From positions 372,001-436,000 of the forward strand of contig CAWIQY010000003.1 in assembly GCA_963838375.1 (NCBI GenBank): a stretch of 64,000 nt of DNA, read 5' to 3'. This DNA comes from DVED01 sp963838375. Its GTDB lineage: Bacteria; Cyanobacteriota; Cyanobacteriia; Cyanobacteriales; Geitlerinemataceae. Of this stretch, positions 1 to 8,827 are shown piece after piece. Positions within the stretch are counted from its first letter, which is position 1, and each line of letters starts with the position of its first letter. The notes below the pieces were generated by a model, which made no database searches, had not been told where the DNA came from, and saw nothing but the letters and a program-made list of their open reading frames with translations. A program made the translations under genes and the position numbers.

Positions 1-739
1 AGACGTGGAAGAAGCTCAATTTCAAGTCGTTTACCAACCCATTATCTCTCTGGCAACCGATCGGATTGTCGGATTCGAGGCATTGCTGCGCTGGCATCAT
101 CCAGAACTGGGATCGATTTCTCCCGCTCAGTTTATTCCAGTTGCCGAAGAAACGGGATTAATCGTCCGGTTAGGGGAATGGATTCTCTTCCAAGCCTGCC
201 GCCAACTTCGGATTTGGGAACAGCAAATGAATTCTCGGCTTCCTCTCAAAATATCGGTGAATATTTCCGGTCGTCAGTTTTCTCAAACGAATTTAATTTC
301 CCAAATCGATCGCATTCTCGAATTAACCGGAGTTCGGGGTAGCAACCTGAAACTCGAAGTCACAGAAAGTGCCATTATGGATAATGCCGACTCGGCAACC
401 AAAATGCTATTACAACTCAAAGAAAGACAAATTCAATTGTGTATGGATGACTTCGGGACGGGTTATTCTTCCTTGAGTTACTTGCATCGCTTTCCCTTAG
501 ATACATTAAAAATAGATCGATCGTTTATCAGTCCCATTAAATCGTTTCGAGACAAATCCGAAATTTTGCAGACCATCGTCACGTTAGCGCACAACTTGGG
601 TATGAGTGTGGTTGCAGAAGGAGTAGAAACCGCTACTCAGAAAAAGACGCTGCGCAGTTTGGGATGCGAATTTGCCCAAGGCTATCTTTTTTCTAAACCT
701 GTGGATGCTCAAAGTGCCAGTGGGTTGATTGTGGCATGA
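1..739 (+). CDS. EAL-domain c-di-GMP phosphodiesterase, 5'-truncated by window edge
   Basis: C-terminal EAL domain of a protein whose start lies upstream of the window. The domain hydrolyses cyclic di-GMP to pGpG. Visible catalytic motifs are complete: the EALLRW signature near the beginning, SVNISGRQF, LEVTES, the metal-binding DDFGTGYSS segment, LKIDRSFI, VVAEGVE and the closing QGYLFSKP. With all acidic and Lys/Gln positions present it is predicted active. Any upstream sensor or GGDEF part cannot be seen. It ends one base before the stop codon of the convergent kinase gene. Family assignment is firm; the complete architecture is unknown. Confidence 0.93.
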   Translation, partial: DVEEAQFQVVYQPIISLATDRIVGFEALLRWHHPELGSISPAQFIPVAEETGLIVRLGEWILFQACRQLRIWEQQMNSRLPLKISVNISGRQFSQTNLISQIDRILELTGVRGSNLKLEVTESAIMDNADSATKMLLQLKERQIQLCMDDFGTGYSSLSYLHRFPLDTLKIDRSFISPIKSFRDKSEILQTIVTLAHNLGMSVVAEGVETATQKKTLRSLGCEFAQGYLFSKPVDAQSASGLIVA

Positions 740-740
740 T

Positions 741-3134
741 TCAAATGCCACACGATTTCAGTTGGTTATCTAACGCTGTACCATAAGTGCCAAAACTGGG
801 TCGAGATGGATAAATTTCAGCCAGTTCTAACTGTTGTTTGGGTGAGAGACTTTCGTGACCGAGAATCCCTTCAACTTCTTTATAACGAAGCTGAACGCTC
901 AATCCGAAACGTCCCTGACTCGATTCTACCCACAGCCGATCGATCGTCCGTACATCTTCGCAGGAAAAACTCTCTCGTGCAAATGCCAATAATTTACTGC
1001 GGGTAATTAGACTTGCAGACTCCCATTTTTGTGCGGCTAATAAATTCTGTAATCGGCTGTAGTAGTCGGCTTTTTGGTACAGTTTCAGAGCTTGAGATCG
1101 ACTCAGAGAACCGATCGCCCGATCGGCTTCCTGTTTGGCATCTTGGAACCGACCTTCGGCGAGGGCTTGGCGAGCGGATTCCAAGTACAGGAGATCGACC
1201 TCACGATCGCGTTCGAGGGCGGCGACTTGCTCGATTTCATTGGCAATCCGATCCCGTTTAGACGGGTGATCGATCTGCTCGGCAGCTTGCCGTGCTGCGT
1301 CCAACCGACCCGCCGCCAAAGCGGCTTCCGCTTCTCGAAAATAGGCTTCATCGAAAACCGATCTCCCCCGTTCCTGCCAGTAGGGAGTAGTCAATTGGCT
1401 GGCAACTGTCTTGGCTCGATCGTAGCGAGCCTCTTTTAAAGCCGTTTGTGCGGTTTGCCACCGGGTTAAATTTTCCTGCCATTCCAGAGTCCACTCGTCT
1501 AGAGCCGTGCGAGCTTCCGTAACGATCGAACTCGTTTCGGGAATGGTTTTCATCAGATTGCTGGCTAACTCGAAGCGACCGGATTCGTATTCAAGAGCTG
1601 CCCGATCTAAAATTTGGCGAGACCATCGATCGATCGAGGGTTGCCATTGCGCCGTACCCTCAACCGGAACACCTTGGATGGCGTGGAGTGCTTGTGGGAA
1701 TCTCCCGGCATTAGCCAGCTTCTGAGCTCTGTCGAACTGACAGCGATAAAATGCCAGTCGTGCCTCTTGGGAAAACCCAGCAGCGATCGTCGAGGAGAAC
1801 TCCGTTGTCGTACAATCGATCGGCGATGATTCGCCCCACAGTGTCGTCAGTGCATCGGTCCAATTGCCCTCCTGCTGAGATTGCAGATAAACCGAGTCCG
1901 CCAATGCCGCCATCACCAGAGCCGTACCCACCCCAATTAACAGAAAAGCTTTTCGGGCAACGAAGGAAATGGGATCGAACTTGGGAGGAGTCGGTTTGCG
2001 CGTGGGGTAAGCCGAGTATGTGGGGTAAGAAACAGGAGGCTGGCGTACCGACAACACCGGGGATGCCACCACTCTGGGAACCCTCGGTTTGGGTTTCATC
2101 GCTTTCGGTCGAGGGGCGCGTCGTCCGGGAAAGGGATCGCGTCCCCCCAATTGCGCCGATCGATCGCACCAGGGACAGCTTTTCAAATGCTTGCCGTAGC
2201 GATGTTGGGCATTGACGGCGCAGGGGATGAGTTCCGCTTCTGCCGCTGAGAGCGCGTCCACCCAATCTACCGCACTCGGGCGCAATTTCGGGCTGATGTA
2301 GCCTCCTTCAAAACATTGCCAAAAGAGCTTTCGCAGTTGGGGATGGAGAAGTTCTGAAGGCGGTGCAAAGGGTTTGGGGCGATAGGGCGAGTTCGGGCGA
2401 TAGGGAAAATGTCCCGCCGCGATTCGGGCTTCCTTGGGTGGGGGATCGCCTTGTCCTAAATAAACGCCGTCAAAGGGGTGGGTTCCCTCCATTAGCAGTT
2501 GAAAAATTAGCACCGCTAAGCCAAACCGATCGTGCTCGGGGGTTCGATCGACCTTCGCAAAAGCTTCCCCTTGCAACTCCGGTGGGGTAAACTCCGGTTT
2601 GCCCACCGGACAGCGGTAAATTGCCCCACTGCGGCGATCGCAGACCTGAAATGAGTCCGTATCCACCAGCGTCACTAAAGCCCGAGGAGATACCAAAATA
2701 TTCGACTCATTGACATCGCCGATGGTATACCCGTTGGCGTGGATGGTGGCGATGGCGGCAGCTAAGTTGCGGGCGGTGCGATGCAGGTAGTAATAATCGA
2801 AAAAGGGCATCTGCTGGCGACGAGTCTTGGGATTGTAGACATCGTGGAGGGGACGCACCCGCGTTACGCGCCGCATGACAAAGCCGATGGCTTGGGTGCC
2901 ATCGGGATCTCGGAGTAAATCGAGGGGCCAGGCGATCGATGTGGAGTTTCCGGGAGAATTGGCGTACATCACCCGCAGTTTTCGATCGCGTTCCACAGAG
3001 CGCTGGTTGGGATGGTACACTTTTGCCACCACCGAAGGATATCCGGAAATGGGGTAAATTTTGCCCTCTCCCCCGCCGCCTAATTCGCGACCCAAGGTAA
3101 TCGGTTGTCCGTTAGAAAGACAGATCGCACGCAT
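741..3134 (-). CDS. Membrane-anchored YegI-like Ser/Thr protein kinase with C-terminal helical repeats
   Basis: About 797 residues from the chosen ATG at 3134; a longer reading from 3215 is open, but conserved kinase sequence begins at MRAICLSNG. Kinase features by residue: Gly-rich loop GGGGEG at 19-24, ATP-binding Lys 38 in VVAKVY, catalytic loop GDVNESN at 139-145 (Asp 140, Asn 145), metal Asp in DTDSF at 158-162. A Cys cluster (305, 320, 323, with CPWC) follows, then a Pro-rich linker, one transmembrane segment near 396-413, and a C-terminal domain of repeated short helices with A-x-GRF/GRL-x-A motifs resembling degenerate TPRs. The kinase is therefore cytoplasmic and the repeats lie across the membrane. 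Substrate unknown. It is convergent with the EAL gene. Confidence 0.82.
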   Translation of the reverse strand: MRAICLSNGQPITLGRELGGGGEGKIYPISGYPSVVAKVYHPNQRSVERDRKLRVMYANSPGNSTSIAWPLDLLRDPDGTQAIGFVMRRVTRVRPLHDVYNPKTRRQQMPFFDYYYLHRTARNLAAAIATIHANGYTIGDVNESNILVSPRALVTLVDTDSFQVCDRRSGAIYRCPVGKPEFTPPELQGEAFAKVDRTPEHDRFGLAVLIFQLLMEGTHPFDGVYLGQGDPPPKEARIAAGHFPYRPNSPYRPKPFAPPSELLHPQLRKLFWQCFEGGYISPKLRPSAVDWVDALSAAEAELIPCAVNAQHRYGKHLKSCPWCDRSAQLGGRDPFPGRRAPRPKAMKPKPRVPRVVASPVLSVRQPPVSYPTYSAYPTRKPTPPKFDPISFVARKAFLLIGVGTALVMAALADSVYLQSQQEGNWTDALTTLWGESSPIDCTTTEFSSTIAAGFSQEARLAFYRCQFDRAQKLANAGRFPQALHAIQGVPVEGTAQWQPSIDRWSRQILDRAALEYESGRFELASNLMKTIPETSSIVTEARTALDEWTLEWQENLTRWQTAQTALKEARYDRAKTVASQLTTPYWQERGRSVFDEAYFREAEAALAAGRLDAARQAAEQIDHPSKRDRIANEIEQVAALERDREVDLLYLESARQALAEGRFQDAKQEADRAIGSLSRSQALKLYQKADYYSRLQNLLAAQKWESASLITRSKLLAFARESFSCEDVRTIDRLWVESSQGRFGLSVQLRYKEVEGILGHESLSPKQQLELAEIYPSRPSFGTYGTALDNQLKSCGI

Positions 3135-3245
3135 AAGATCGATTCGGTTCGATGTTGACAATTCGCAGGCGGGGAAATGTTTCGCGACCCGAAAACGAAA
3201 GGCACGAACTCCCACATTCAGGTGTTTTCATCTCCCGAGAAGAAT

Positions 3246-3314
3246 GGAACGAGCGCATTGAAAGCTAAGTTTGAGGCTTTCATCAAGAAATCATCGATCG
3301 AATGCGCTCGTTCC
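3246..3314. repeat. REP-like palindrome with nested hairpin (family A, arm-swapped copy)
   Basis: Fourteen-base perfect inverted arms GGAACGAGCGCATT and AATGCGCTCGTTCC flank a core that contains a second small hairpin (GAAAGC/GCTTTC around CTAAGTTTGAG). The core closely matches the element at 27183-27280, but the outer arms are different in sequence and still perfectly complementary. It occupies the gap between the kinase and the PRC-barrel gene; the remainder of 3135-3521 shows nothing else I recognise. Confidence 0.75.
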
Positions 3315-3521
3315 TACCACTGAACTCCCGCTACTTTTTCTGAACTGTGTCGCTCGTCTGTCCTTATTCTAGAGAAACATCGGGAAACGATCGATATCGG
3401 AATCTTACGGCATCTTCTCGGTCACTTCCCAGGAGAATCGCTACGAGACCTCCATCCCCAGCCCGACATTTTTGGTACTATCAAAATAACTCGATTTGCA
3501 ACTCAACGGGAGAACTAGGCG

Positions 3522-4262
3522 ATGAGCGACATACCGGCAACCACTGTCGATCGCAGCGAACTGCTCGACCAACTCGTCCTCGATCGTACCACCACCGAAA
3601 CCGTCGGCAAAGTCGAACAACTGTGGTTGGATGTCAATACCCACAAAGTGGTGGGGATGACCTGCAAGTCGGGATTGTTGGGTCGCCAAAAGCACTCCTT
3701 TACCTGGAGACAAGTTCACGCCATCGGTGAAGATAGCCTTCTAGTCAACGCTCCAGAAACTGCCCAACTCGAAAAGTTGGAGTCTTGGGAATCCCTGGTG
3801 GGACACCAACTGTGGAGTGATGGTGGAAATCGAGCTGGGAGTATTGTAGACTATCGTTTCGAGGCGAAAACCGGAAATGTAGTCGAGTATCTCTTTACCC
3901 CAGTATCCGGGGGGGAACTGACCGATGGCATCTATCGACTTTCGGTGTCTGCCGTCGTCGGCGTTGGCAGCAAACGGATGATTGCCCGAGAAGCCGCCCT
4001 GCAAGACGCACCCCAAGAGGAAACTGTCGCCACAAGCGTTCTCGATCGTGCCGCCGAATTCCTCAAGGAAGATTATGCCAAAACCCGCGAACATCTCACA
4101 GGAGTCCAGAGAGGGACAAAGGATATTACCCATCGACTCAAAGAGAAACTTCCTCAGCCTCTACCCGACACCTCCCCATTACGGGAAAGCGAATCCTTAG
4201 ATACAACCTCTGGACTTCCCCCTTCTAGCTCGGGTGATGTGCCAGTTGACAAGGCGGAATGA
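3522..4262 (+). CDS. PRC-barrel domain protein
   Basis: 246 residues, ATG preceded by GGGAG about ten bases upstream. The N-terminal half reads as a PRC-barrel (TVGKVEQLWLDVNTHKVVG, then GLLGRQKHSF and a V-x-A-I-G-x-DSL strand), and a second, weaker barrel follows from about residue 85 (GHQLWSDGGNRAGSIVDYRF, then GNVVEYLFT). The last 70 residues are polar and probably disordered. PRC barrels are small beta folds found in photosynthetic reaction-centre H subunits and in RimM; stand-alone cyanobacterial versions have no settled role. There is no signal peptide, so a cytoplasmic or thylakoid-peripheral location is expected. Confidence 0.82.
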   Translation: MSDIPATTVDRSELLDQLVLDRTTTETVGKVEQLWLDVNTHKVVGMTCKSGLLGRQKHSFTWRQVHAIGEDSLLVNAPETAQLEKLESWESLVGHQLWSDGGNRAGSIVDYRFEAKTGNVVEYLFTPVSGGELTDGIYRLSVSAVVGVGSKRMIAREAALQDAPQEETVATSVLDRAAEFLKEDYAKTREHLTGVQRGTKDITHRLKEKLPQPLPDTSPLRESESLDTTSGLPPSSSGDVPVDKAE

Positions 4263-4383
4263 GACAGAGCCAGTGCGATCTTCTAAAAATGGTATGGTAA
4301 TCCCAGCTCAAAAGATGTTTCTCGATCTGCGGAGATCCGCTAATGTATTCCAGAGGAACAGCTATTATAATTCTTGAAGGATC

Positions 4384-5205
4384 ATGTCTCTACAATTACC
4401 GCAAGTTCTACGGTCATTCACTCAACGTGCATTCGCCCCCAAGTTCGTCTGCCGATCTTTGGTACTGGGAATAGGAGCCAGTTTGTTTGGTTTTTGCTCC
4501 AGCGCACAAGCGATTGAAACTATTATTCTTCGATATAACGCAGAAGAGGTTACTGTTACCCTCGACGAACTCGAAAGCTTTGCCGGAGGCGCAGAAGTCG
4601 ATGCGATTCGCCAACTCCTCGAAGGTCGAATCTCTGAAACTCAAGATGCTGCGCTCGATGTCGTTCAACTTCTGCGCGATGCGATGGTTGAGGACATTCG
4701 CATTAGTCCCCGTTTGCGAGAAAATGTCCAAAGCTTTCTCGATGGTTCCACAGGTGAGTTTTTGTTGACTCAACTCGATCGGGTCATCAGCGGAACCACC
4801 TCCGGCACTCAGGAAAGTTTGGATGATCTGCAATCGACTGTGGAAGCGGCAATCAATGACGACGGTTCTATCTCCGTTCTAGAACTAATCGAGCGCTACC
4901 CTCAGAGAACGGTGCGGATTGATGCCAGTGGATTGACGGGGACAGTCAACGACGTGGCGGCATTTGTCGAAGATATCGAACCCGTGCTGCAAACCCTGCG
5001 GGACGTTTTGCAAGATCTCGTTTGCGATTGTTCGTCGGGGGACAGCAGTAGTTTACCCCAAGATGCCCAAGCTGCGGCACAATGTAATACTCCTCACAAC
5101 GTAGCTGATGCGGCGGACACCGCCGGGGTCGCCGACGATGTGGCAGTTTCACCTGAAGAAACGATCGCGCCCGATGCGGCGGCGGATGTCCAGATTGCCC
5201 AATAA
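4384..5205 (+). CDS. Secreted stand-alone DUF1400-like protein, paralogue 1
   Basis: 273 residues, ATG preceded by GAAGGA. A signal peptide ends near FCSSAQA-IE. The mature part resembles the DUF1400 module that cyanobacteria usually place in front of an alpha/beta hydrolase: a strand ILRYNAEEVTVTLDELESFA, a helical middle (TGEFLLTQLDRVISG) and SISVLELIERYPQRTVRIDASGL. No hydrolase domain or GxSxG motif follows. The conserved part ends with DLVCDC and the tail is Ala/Asp-rich and low in complexity. The next gene is a clear paralogue, so the two arose by tandem duplication. Exported function unknown. Confidence 0.75.
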   Translation: MSLQLPQVLRSFTQRAFAPKFVCRSLVLGIGASLFGFCSSAQAIETIILRYNAEEVTVTLDELESFAGGAEVDAIRQLLEGRISETQDAALDVVQLLRDAMVEDIRISPRLRENVQSFLDGSTGEFLLTQLDRVISGTTSGTQESLDDLQSTVEAAINDDGSISVLELIERYPQRTVRIDASGLTGTVNDVAAFVEDIEPVLQTLRDVLQDLVCDCSSGDSSSLPQDAQAAAQCNTPHNVADAADTAGVADDVAVSPEETIAPDAAADVQIAQ

Positions 5206-5314
5206 TTCAACTCCCGAATCGATCGGGAGAACCTCTGGGAACGGCGAGTCGCTTCAAGTTTCCCCCTCCCCGATTGAAACTTTATTGTGCGATATCACGA
5301 TCTTCAGGTGAATT

Positions 5315-5986
5315 ATGTCTTTTACCGTTCAATCTTTTTCTAAGTGGTGTGCCCGACGAACTTGCCAATTCGTCGGTGCGGGTGGTGCTTTAGCGATCGC
5401 TGCGGGAACGCTGTTTTCCGGTTCTAGCGCTGTCGCTGCCGACGATGTCGTCATCACCTATGGTGTTTTCAACAGAAGCGTCTCTGTGGAATCGCTGAGA
5501 ACTCTGGTGGAAACCGGAGAAACGACATCCACTCTCGATTTCCTGTTTGGCTTGATGAATGTTACCTCAGAACAGGCTAGAAGTGTTCTCCAGCAAGATA
5601 TTGCGGTGAGCGTAACATTTCTCGACGATGTATTTTACTCGTTGCCGGGAGAATTTGTGCTGTTTCAACTCAACGAGGTGTTTTACAATCGAGGTCGGGT
5701 AGCAAAAATTCAATCTTTGCGATCGGCTCTGACCCTCTCGGCAAGCGGCGATGGCAACATCACTTTACTGGAATTTTTTGAGAACTATCCGAACCGCAAG
5801 CTTTATGTCGATGGAGCACTGTTGGCAGAGGTAGCATCGGAAGCGGCGGATTTTGTGGAAAGAACTGGACGCAGTCTCGCTGTTCCGATCGCCATTATCA
5901 AGGATGTTCTCAATAGTGTCGTCTGCGACTGCGGACCTCAAAGTTCCACTTTCTCGGAAGAAACAGACGAATTTGTGTTGCGGTAA
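5315..5986 (+). CDS. Secreted stand-alone DUF1400-like protein, paralogue 2
   Basis: 223 residues with a signal peptide ending near SSAVAA-DD. It follows the same plan as its upstream neighbour: VVITYGVFNRSVSVESLRTLVETG, PGEFVLFQLNEVFYNRG, ITLLEFFENYPNRKLYVDG and a closing SVVCDCG. The shared VCDC ending in both copies suggests a conserved disulphide or metal site. The 109-base gap between the genes holds a small hairpin (CTCCCGAATCGATCGGGAG near 5213-5231), so co-transcription is possible. No catalytic residues can be assigned. Confidence 0.75.
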   Translation: MSFTVQSFSKWCARRTCQFVGAGGALAIAAGTLFSGSSAVAADDVVITYGVFNRSVSVESLRTLVETGETTSTLDFLFGLMNVTSEQARSVLQQDIAVSVTFLDDVFYSLPGEFVLFQLNEVFYNRGRVAKIQSLRSALTLSASGDGNITLLEFFENYPNRKLYVDGALLAEVASEAADFVERTGRSLAVPIAIIKDVLNSVVCDCGPQSSTFSEETDEFVLR

Positions 5987-6002
5987 ATTACGGAGGGGCT
6001 TG

Positions 6003-6065
6003 TAGGGGCGAAGCATTGAGTGCATCATTTTTCATTTAAGTTATCGCCCCAATGCTTCGCCCCTA
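6003..6065. repeat. REP-like palindrome (GTAGGGGCGAAGCATT arms)
   Basis: Perfect inverted arms GTAGGGGCGAAGCATT and AATGCTTCGCCCCTAC separated by about 30 bases. The same arm sequence appears in part in the element at 27183-27280 and, shortened to GGGCGAATG/CATTCGCCC, inside the MITE at 6582-6682. It lies immediately 3' of the second DUF1400-like gene and could also act as a transcript-end hairpin. Confidence 0.8.
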
Positions 6066-6108
6066 CCGAGATTCAAGCGATCGCAATAGATCGACGGTAG
6101 TAAGAGCG

Positions 6109-6871
6109 CTATTTTTTCGCCATTACTTCTAATTCATCTTTTATTTTTTTAAGCAACCTTAGATTACAGGTTTCTGGATTTATTTCTATATTGTGGATGA
6201 TGTTATTTCTGATATCTCGAAGTTCGTGAAGTGAATTAGCCATCTCGATCGAGATTTTTCCTTTGTCTTTCAAGTATTCAATATTTTCACTCACTTTAGA
6301 AAAAGGTGTTTTACCAACTTTCTCTACAGATTGTTTTAATAGAGATTCAACCACTTTGAAGTCACTGGCAAACTTACCGATCGTCATTGGGTCGTGAGAT
6401 GGAAATTTCACTGCCACGCCTTTAGTTTTTGGCAGAATCGAGTTGAGTATTCCAAGTATACCAACTAGTAACCAGTAAGTTACTGAGAATGGAACTCCTG
6501 CAAAAACACCTAAAAATAACGCCTTGCAGATGGATACTTTCATTCCATCTCCCAACTTACGTTGCTTCTTGTAAACAATTACAGCGGTTCCCGGTATTAT
6601 GCGGTACATCTAGAAGGGCGAATGCCATTCGCCCCTACATCAACCCAAAATTTTATGTACCTCATAGCTGCGAAAACCGCTGTAAATAACTCACTCCAAA
6701 CATGACAAAAGCGATAAATGGAATAGCTGGAATTCCAACTATACTCGCACCAGCACCAATCTCTATAACTGTCCAGAGCAGATCGAGAACAAGCACAATA
6801 ATCAATCCATCTCTGTGAAATCCCAACCAACTGAGTGGTTTTTGTCTGCCGCTATACTCAGTCATCGTCAT
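6109..6871 (-). pseudogene. Membrane/HEPN-like protein gene split by a MITE
   Basis: Two minus-strand open frames belong to one ancestral gene. The 5' part (about 6684-6871, starting MTMTEYSGR) encodes a hydrophobic segment ending FVMFGVSYL. The 3' part resumes at IVYKKQRKLG, has another membrane segment (ALFLGVFAGVPFSVTYWLLVGILG) and a helical C-terminus with RNNIIH, an Rx4H motif of the HEPN type as in DUF4145-like domains. Removing the 101-base element at 6582-6682 plus one TA restores an uninterrupted frame across the join (GVSYL-IVYKK). Each fragment alone is open, so truncated products could be made. Function unknown. Confidence 0.72.
6582..6682. mobile_element. MITE with CAGCGG terminal repeats and TA target duplication
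   Basis: A 101-base element with inverted ends (CAGCGGTT and AACCGCTG, with partial complementarity continuing inward to GTACAT/ATGTAC). It is bounded by TA at 6580-6581 and TA at 6683-6684, the target duplication typical of IS630/Tc1-mariner elements. Internally it carries a short palindrome GGGCGAATG/CATTCGCCC. It has no coding capacity and interrupts the membrane/HEPN-like gene. An IS630 transposase remnant lies at about 60095-60372. Confidence 0.75.
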
Positions 6872-6951
6872 ACTGTTAGATTTTGAATTAAAGCTGAGAG
6901 CTTGCCAATCCACAACAATTACATACTTCTGGGACGATCGGGTTTATGCAG

Positions 6952-7588
6952 TTAGCTAGAATAGCGATCGCCCTTGCGCTTGAAGAACGCTCCACCGCCC
7001 AAACCGCCGAAGACGAGCAAAGCCAACGTTGTGGAGGGTTCGGGTACTGCTGTCCCACTTGTAGTGCCACTTAGGTTAACACGAGCAAATGAATTGGGAT
7101 TAAAGGACAGCCCTTGAACATTTACGAACAGTTCATTTCCGGCAAAAGTAACTCGATCGGGTGTTACACCCAGAGTATTGCTTGGATCGATCGAAACATC
7201 TGTAATTTGCAGAGCCGTAGGCGAAGTGAACGTAAACACATAGGTATTCTGAAAACGCACTTGCAAATCTATTAGATCCGGCGTTATCAAAATCGATAGC
7301 CAAGTAATCTGCACCAGCATCAATTGAAACATCTACAAGCGATCTAGCAAATCCTGGAGGAACACCAGAACTTGGGTCAAATAAACTCGCGACGTTAGAA
7401 AATTCTATTGTCGATTCGCTCACAATTGCAGATGCAGGAAATGAAGTTACAAATAGTTGACTTGTTGAAGTTGATTGTCCATGAGTCCGAAGTTTAAGCT
7501 CTGAGCCAACCAGAGTAAATCCAAAAGCTGAGCCACTACTAAAAGCAACCATCGCTATGGAGGAAAAAAGCGGCAGTAATCTAATCAT
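6952..7588 (-). pseudogene. PEP-CTERM sorting-domain protein, frameshifted
   Basis: Start ATG at 7588 has AAGGAGAA upstream. The N-terminus is a signal peptide (MIRLLPLFSSIAMVAFSSGSAFG), followed by a beta-rich secreted domain reaching DFDNAGSNRFASAF. The frame then shifts by one base near the A-run at 7252-7255 and continues as QNTYVFTFTSPTALQITDVS, ending in a sorting tag: VPEPSTT, a hydrophobic helix and a basic KRKG end. PEP-CTERM proteins are exported and processed by exosortase. Because both sides are conserved, the break may be a sequencing error rather than decay. Confidence 0.78.
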
Positions 7589-7892
7589 GTGGTATTTCTC
7601 CTTGATATTTTTGAGCGATCGGGTTTGTCCCTCGCTGGTTACTATATACTTCTGGCGGCGCATCGAACTATGCAGTTCGTGCGCTCGACCAAAACTCGAT
7701 ACAACTCGATTCGATCGGTTTAAGAGTTGGCAGCATTGGCAAACGAAACTCTACCGATGAGCGAACCTAAACAAAGGAAAGGACTTGACTCATCCGAATT
7801 TCTCGGATCGATCGTGATTTTCGACCTATGAATTTTACTCGGAATATTGCTAGTTTTTGCTTGACGTTAGAAGCATTCGACTAAGCTATCTT

Positions 7893-7929
7893 AAATTCTA
7901 GATAAGCGCCTTGCGCTTATCTAGAATTT
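7893..7929. repeat. Perfect 17-bp hairpin palindrome
   Basis: Arms AAATTCTAGATAAGCGC and GCGCTTATCTAGAATTT with a three-base loop. A second AT-rich palindrome (ACTTTATATAAAGT) follows near 7936-7950. It lies downstream of the minus-strand Uma2 gene and upstream of the PEP-CTERM gene, so it could terminate Uma2 transcription although no long T-run follows. The rest of the gap 7589-8013 holds nothing I recognise. Confidence 0.7.
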
Positions 7930-8013
7930 ATATAGAACTTTATATAAAGTTAGTATAAAGAAAGTCAGTAATTGAATAAAAATCCTGTAAAGATGACCTG
8001 CACTTGAACCCTT

Positions 8014-8694
8014 TTACTGCCGCAACGACTCGACAAATACCTGATGTTCCGGAGTTTGTAACCCCCGTTGCAACACCGCCAAAACTTCCGTCAGATTTCC
8101 CCCTCGCAGCGCCGCCACCGACAGCCACAATCCCGGAAACACTTCGCTGCGAATAATCCCCTCCTCATCCGGTTCTAACGCTACATAACGACCTTCCTGG
8201 AGGCGAAACCAATCGATCTTATTTTCGTAACTTTGCCAGACGATATACTCTCGCACTCCATTGCGGCGATAGGCGTTGAGTTTGTCACCAAGATCGTAAG
8301 AAGCACTGCTGGCGGCAATTTCGGCGATCAGTTCCGGTGCGCCTTCGATGTAGTCGTCCTCGCTGATGCGGGAATTGCCGCCGACTTCCGGTTCAATTCG
8401 CAACAAGGCATCGGGTTGCGGTTCATTATCGGCATCCAGACGTACGGTGGCGTTATCTGCGAGATCGACTCCAGGGGTTGCCGCTTGATACACCAGCAAC
8501 CAACCGATAATCTTGGCATGAGGTCTGCCGTGGTTAGAAATCCTGACTGGTGATGCCACGTAAACCACTCCTTCGATTAATTCAGCTTGCTTGAGATGAG
8601 GCATTGCCTGATAGCGTTGCTCGAATTCGTAGCGGGTTAAACGATCGCCACTTTCGAGAGGAGGAAGTTTTACGGGAGTCGATAAAACTGACAT
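8014..8694 (-). CDS. Uma2-family (DUF820) putative endonuclease
   Basis: 226 residues from ATG 8694; an upstream in-frame start at 8751 is possible, but conserved sequence begins after MSVLSTPVKLPPL. Family marks are YEFEQRYQAMPHLKQAELIEGVVYVASPV, PQPDALLRI, the PD-(D/E)xK-like segment ELIAEIAASSASYDLGDKLNAYRRNGVREYIVW, and EVFPGLWLSVAALRGG. Uma2 proteins adopt a restriction-endonuclease-like fold and occur in many copies in filamentous cyanobacteria. Their biological role is not established. The putative catalytic Asp, Glu and Lys positions are all present. Confidence 0.88.
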   Translation of the reverse strand: MSVLSTPVKLPPLESGDRLTRYEFEQRYQAMPHLKQAELIEGVVYVASPVRISNHGRPHAKIIGWLLVYQAATPGVDLADNATVRLDADNEPQPDALLRIEPEVGGNSRISEDDYIEGAPELIAEIAASSASYDLGDKLNAYRRNGVREYIVWQSYENKIDWFRLQEGRYVALEPDEEGIIRSEVFPGLWLSVAALRGGNLTEVLAVLQRGLQTPEHQVFVESLRQ

Positions 8695-8827
8695 AGAAGA
8701 GAAGGAGGCTACGATTTTATTGTATAGTAGTTGCCCGAGGGGTGAGGACAAATTCTGGTAGAGGCAACGCCTCCAACTTATTCGCTAACAGTACGATCTT
8801 TTTGCTTGCATTAAGTTAACATTCCTG

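Noticed and set aside
1711..2265. 184-residue minus-strand ORF inside the kinase gene
   Set aside because: Alternative frame of the Pro-rich linker and repeat region; low-complexity composition and no motif.
7133..7663. Start of the PEP-CTERM protein at 7663
   Set aside because: The extra 25 residues have no signal-peptide character, while ATG 7588 has AAGGAGAA upstream and begins a proper signal peptide.
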